Assembly (NCBI GenBank): GCA_050012175.1
Contig: JBEKHR010000006.1
Coordinates: 62,001-126,000, forward strand
Length of the DNA stretch: 64,000 bases
Source: CAVROP01 sp050012175
GTDB taxonomy: Bacteria; Acidobacteriota; Terriglobia; UBA7540
Direction of reading: 5' to 3'
Shown here in pieces: positions 61,060 to 64,000 of the stretch; position 1 is the first letter of the stretch, and each line of letters starts with the position of its first letter. The notes beneath the pieces are model-generated. The model was not told where the DNA came from. It was given only the letters and a program-made list of their open reading frames with translations, and did no database searches. Position numbers and translations under genes: made by a program.

Positions 61060-61251
61060 CTGGAACTCGGTAACAAGCGAAAAGCGCGAAAGGGCCGGGC
61101 GTTTAGAGGGGAAGGGGATGAAACCGGAGCTGCCTGGTAGAACCCTTTGAATCTCGGCCCCTTTCGCTTTCTGCCCTTTTCCCCCTTTTGTCCCTCATGG
61201 GCCGCTTCTGACTTCTGCTCGTCACTCCTCACTCGCTACTCGTCACTGCGC

Positions 61252-63453
61252 TCAGGCTCTGCTGATTTCATCCAGAAGCCGCCGCAGCCGCGCTATGGGG
61301 ACTTGTGCCTGGCCGAAGCGGAGCAGGTTGTAGAGGCGAGTGAATTCCCAGACGCCTGATCCGAGGCGCGTCCCCAACAACGATTGAGCGAACTCCCAGG
61401 GCGTTAGCGCGGCAGGCTTTCGATAGCCTCTCTTGCGCAGGGTCTTCAGCAGCCTTTGATAAGTCATGGTGGCTTGGCGCGGGCTCAGTGCGAGCTCCCG
61501 GCGTCCAAACTTCCACACCCAGAAAAACCGGATGTCGGCCAGCGAAATGCCCTTTTCGCCAGTCACCAAGGCTGCCAGGATGATCACCATTAATAAGAGC
61601 ATGAAAAGCTTGTGCGACATCAGCCACGCTTCGACGAGGTAGGCCACCCGCACGCCCTGATGTCTAAGCTTGTCGGTGCGGTCCCGGAATTCCTGCTGGA
61701 AATCCCTGGAGGTTTGTTCCATCTGCCGCGCCAGCCGGACTTGATGGCTGAAATCGTAGTTGACAATCCACTCACTCCAGAAAAGGTTCAAAGCATCGAG
61801 GTAATCGTCCCATGCTCCGGCGCGGATGGGATTGGGGTCCGCAGGGGTGGGATCAAACGCAATCCAGCCGTAATTCGGAAAATACACTTCCACCCAGCTA
61901 TGGGCATCACGAGCGCGGACCACAAAATCCTTGCCGATACGGTTATAAGAACCCGTCTGAAAGCCATTCACCAGCCGCGAGGGGATGTTGAGCGTTCGAA
62001 GCATCACGGCCATCGAGGCGGCAAAGTATTCGCAGTATCCTGATTTGGATTTGAACAAGAAACTGACGAGGGGGTCTTCGGGCTCAATGGCTGACGGGTC
62101 GAGCGTGTACCGGAAATTGTCTCGCAGGTAATTCTCAATCGCGGTGGCGCGGTCGTAATTGTTCGTGGCAGTCGATGCGACCCTCCGGGCAAGCTCCGGA
62201 ATCTTCGGGTTCAGATTGGGGAGCCGGAGATACACCAGGCGGACATCATCGGGGTATTTCGTGGAGGCGCGCTGCAACTCCCGGGCCGAAGGAAGCCCTG
62301 TCTCCGAAACCACATCGTAAGCCAGAGGCGAGAAGGCATATTGAGGGCTATGCAGGGAGCCTGTCTCATCGACATTCACCAAGTGAAACCGGCCCATAAC
62401 CTCCTGCGGAATAGGGGCGGCGAAAAGCACGTCGGTGGAGAGCGCCGAGCGCAACACATGGTAGCGGAGCAGTCGCCGTGAACGGCTCTGCCAGCCCTCG
62501 AGCTGGGGCAGAACAAAGCGTTGTTCGGCGGCCGGCGTAATGGGTATTTGCTCCGTGTTGTCGTTAAACCAGTGGGTGCCGTCAAAACTGGTCAAACCCA
62601 CACCCCGCCATTTCACACCCCGGAATTGCCTGGGATCTCCTTCCAAGGTGACGCGCATGACAACCATAGGGGAACGCAGGATCTTCCGGATGTCTCCCAT
62701 GTTAACGGAGTCCGAGAAGCCAGTGATGTTCTGCGCCTGTGAGGAGAGCGCGGTCAAGTAGCCTGTCCGGTATCTCGGGATGACGAAAAAGAGAACCGTT
62801 GCCAAGAGAAAAATGCCGGCAGCTAAACCCACGGCCGCCCTCATCAGCGCCCCTTCGACGGCTGTCCGGTTCTGTCCAGGTTTTCGGAAAGGGCCTTCCG
62901 GCGCGCGGGACGCCGACTCCATTCCTTGCTTGATTTCGTAGCTGATGAAGGTCGAGATGGCGAAGATGACGTACAGGGTAAAGAAGATCAAATAAGTGGT
63001 GCTGACCGTCAGGATAGCGCTTGCCAGCATCATCATGAAAGATAGGGTGGCGAGGTAACCGTAGTCGCGATAGGTTCGTGCCGAGAAGATTTTGACGACG
63101 GTGGTAAACAGAATAAGGTGAACGGTCGCGGCCAGCATCCTGTCCAAAGCGCTCAGGCCCGGCGCGAAGATCAAGAAGTCGAGGGCGTAAAAGAAGATGT
63201 AAAAAATGGAAATCCGCGTAACCGTGCGCGGAGAAAGGGAATAGTCTGCCTCGCGAGAGTAGCTCCAGAGCTTTACGGCCAGCGCGGTGGAAACCACCAC
63301 GATCGAGAGCGTGTCCAACTTGCCCGTCATCGTGAGGGTGATGAATCCCGTAGCCAGGGTCAGCAGCAGCGAAATCTCAAAGTAACGCTGCACGCTAATG
63401 TTGGATTGAAGCCTTACGAGCGTGGCGGGATCGAGTTGTGCTGTTTTTGCCAT
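61252..63453 (-). CDS. TgpA family membrane transglutaminase-like protein
   Basis: From the ATG at 63453 (a TTG lies two codons before it) the protein has 733 residues. The N-terminal third is membrane-embedded with six or seven segments (ISLLLTLATGFITLTM, IFYIFFYALDFLIFAPGL, LATLSFMMMLASAILTVSTT YLIFFTLYVIFAI), matching TgpA (DUF3488). The middle is a transglutaminase-like domain with C474 in SGYCEYFAASMAVMLR and H518 in DAHSWVEVYFPNYGWIAFDP TPA, the catalytic aspartate following a few residues later. Another membrane segment (LFMLLLMVIILAALVTG) precedes a cytoplasmic DUF4129-like tail. These are cell-envelope cysteine proteases or transglutaminases; in Pseudomonas TgpA is essential. It overlaps nothing and is 53 bp after mutY on the same strand. 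Confidence 0.93.
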   Translation of the reverse strand: MAKTAQLDPATLVRLQSNISVQRYFEISLLLTLATGFITLTMTGKLDTLSIVVVSTALAVKLWSYSREADYSLSPRTVTRISIFYIFFYALDFLIFAPGLSALDRMLAATVHLILFTTVVKIFSARTYRDYGYLATLSFMMMLASAILTVSTTYLIFFTLYVIFAISTFISYEIKQGMESASRAPEGPFRKPGQNRTAVEGALMRAAVGLAAGIFLLATVLFFVIPRYRTGYLTALSSQAQNITGFSDSVNMGDIRKILRSPMVVMRVTLEGDPRQFRGVKWRGVGLTSFDGTHWFNDNTEQIPITPAAEQRFVLPQLEGWQSRSRRLLRYHVLRSALSTDVLFAAPIPQEVMGRFHLVNVDETGSLHSPQYAFSPLAYDVVSETGLPSARELQRASTKYPDDVRLVYLRLPNLNPKIPELARRVASTATNNYDRATAIENYLRDNFRYTLDPSAIEPEDPLVSFLFKSKSGYCEYFAASMAVMLRTLNIPSRLVNGFQTGSYNRIGKDFVVRARDAHSWVEVYFPNYGWIAFDPTPADPNPIRAGAWDDYLDALNLFWSEWIVNYDFSHQVRLARQMEQTSRDFQQEFRDRTDKLRHQGVRVAYLVEAWLMSHKLFMLLLMVIILAALVTGEKGISLADIRFFWVWKFGRRELALSPRQATMTYQRLLKTLRKRGYRKPAALTPWEFAQSLLGTRLGSGVWEFTRLYNLLRFGQAQVPIARLRRLLDEISRA

Positions 63454-63506
63454 GACCAACGTTTCGCTGCCGGATTACATTTTAGCGCAAGGCGCATTTC
63501 CGACAA

Positions 63507-64000
63507 TTAAAACACCTGCTGCGCGATTTTGCGAGCCAGTTGCGAAATCGCGGCCTGCCGCAGTCTCGAAATAGGAAACCATCGAAGTCCTCTTTTGCGG
63601 GGAGTGTGCGAAACCTCCGCCGGGTAAGCATGGACGCGAATGGAGCGGTAAGTAATGCCGTGACGGAGCTCGGCGATGGAGTCCTGGATGGCGACGGAAG
63701 CGCTCCCGCCAGCCGCGAGCTTACTGCGTAAGCTCGCCAGCGCCTCGGGGCGGGAGCGGCCGAAGGCGGAGGGGAAATTCCACAGGTCATCTAACAGGCC
63801 GTCATCAAGGCCGCGCACCATGGCCACTCGGGGTCCGCGCCGGAGGATAGCAGCGGCAAGGTAATGGGATTCCGCCGCGCGCCTGGGACGCGGCTGGGGG
63901 TAGAGTTGGGGCTGGCCGGATTTGTACCCCCAGCACCAGCTTCGCACTGGGCAGGCGGTACATCGGGGAGCGCGAGGCAGGCAAAGGGTTTGCCCCAGTT
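63507..64000 (-). CDS. mutY: A/G-specific adenine glycosylase, C-terminal part (cut by window edge)
   Basis: The frame is open to the window end. It carries the iron-sulphur cluster motif C-x6-C-x2-C-x5-C (C at LCLPRAPRC, then TACPVRSWC) and a MutY C-terminal NUDIX-like domain (AAAILRRGPRVAMVRGLDDG LLDDLWNFPSAF, RHGITYRSIRVHAYPA). The glycosylase core with the catalytic residues is outside the window. MutY removes adenine opposite 8-oxoguanine. It is upstream of the TgpA gene with 53 bp between them, so the two probably form an operon. The ORF caller's internal start (63947) is a valine in the middle of the cluster motif. Confidence 0.95.
   Translation of the reverse strand, partial: LGQTLCLPRAPRCTACPVRSWCWGYKSGQPQLYPQPRPRRAAESHYLAAAILRRGPRVAMVRGLDDGLLDDLWNFPSAFGRSRPEALASLRSKLAAGGSASVAIQDSIAELRHGITYRSIRVHAYPAEVSHTPRKRGLRWFPISRLRQAAISQLARKIAQQVF

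Overview
The window looks like a chromosomal stretch of an acidobacterium (Acidobacteriota). The clues are Oar-type TonB-dependent receptors with an N-terminal carboxypeptidase-regulatory domain, CRTAC1/FG-GAP and TPR secreted proteins, HAF-repeat proteins, a Ser/Thr kinase and a winged-helix/TolB regulator both fused to TPRs, the futalosine menaquinone genes mqnA and mqnC, and many glycosidases. The assignment is inferred from gene families; no rRNA or other marker is present. No tRNA, rRNA or CRISPR array was found.

Layout: 1-1698, an AAA/SMC-like ATPase (cut by the window edge) divergent from a DNA methyltransferase; 2143-2643, ferritin; 3196-3687, a DUF362 remnant. 4195-12540 holds two nearly identical transmembrane regulator genes about 6.1 kb apart, with a CRTAC1-TPR operon between them. 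12645-18515 is a TonB-dependent receptor followed by a GH31 glycosidase, a polysaccharide-utilisation-like pair with the second regulator copy divergent upstream. 18.5-21.6 kb is a gene graveyard: pieces of a six-hairpin glycosidase, a PQQ dehydrogenase, a sortase and an S1/P1 nuclease, plus a frameshifted six-hairpin glycosidase. 21.8-32.1 kb has the kinase, secreted proteins, the winged-helix/TolB/TPR regulator and a GH39-like glycosidase. 32.8-36.1 kb has a MarR-DoxX pair and mqnA-mqnC. 36.5-43.1 kb is dprA-topA-trmFO-xerC, a gene order known from other bacterial phyla. 43.3-48.0 kb is a GH31-GH3 operon.

48.3-56.9 kb is a defence island: an HsdR N-terminal fragment, then a complete type III restriction-modification system (mod, res) with an XRE/ImmA metallopeptidase and a DUF4411-type PIN protein lying between mod and res. 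The PIN gene appears to use a CTG start overlapping its partner's stop. The island is bordered by a truncated TPR gene on the left and a truncated TonB-dependent receptor on the right. 57.8-59.4 kb is a third transmembrane regulator, carrying two malectin domains and divergent from the truncated receptor. The right end has small hypothetical genes, a TgpA-type transglutaminase and the C-terminal part of mutY.

Two themes recur. Membrane-anchored DNA-binding proteins sit divergent to TonB-dependent receptors, suggesting dedicated glycan-responsive regulation. Short palindromic and dispersed repeats are common between genes and sometimes lie in frame inside genes.
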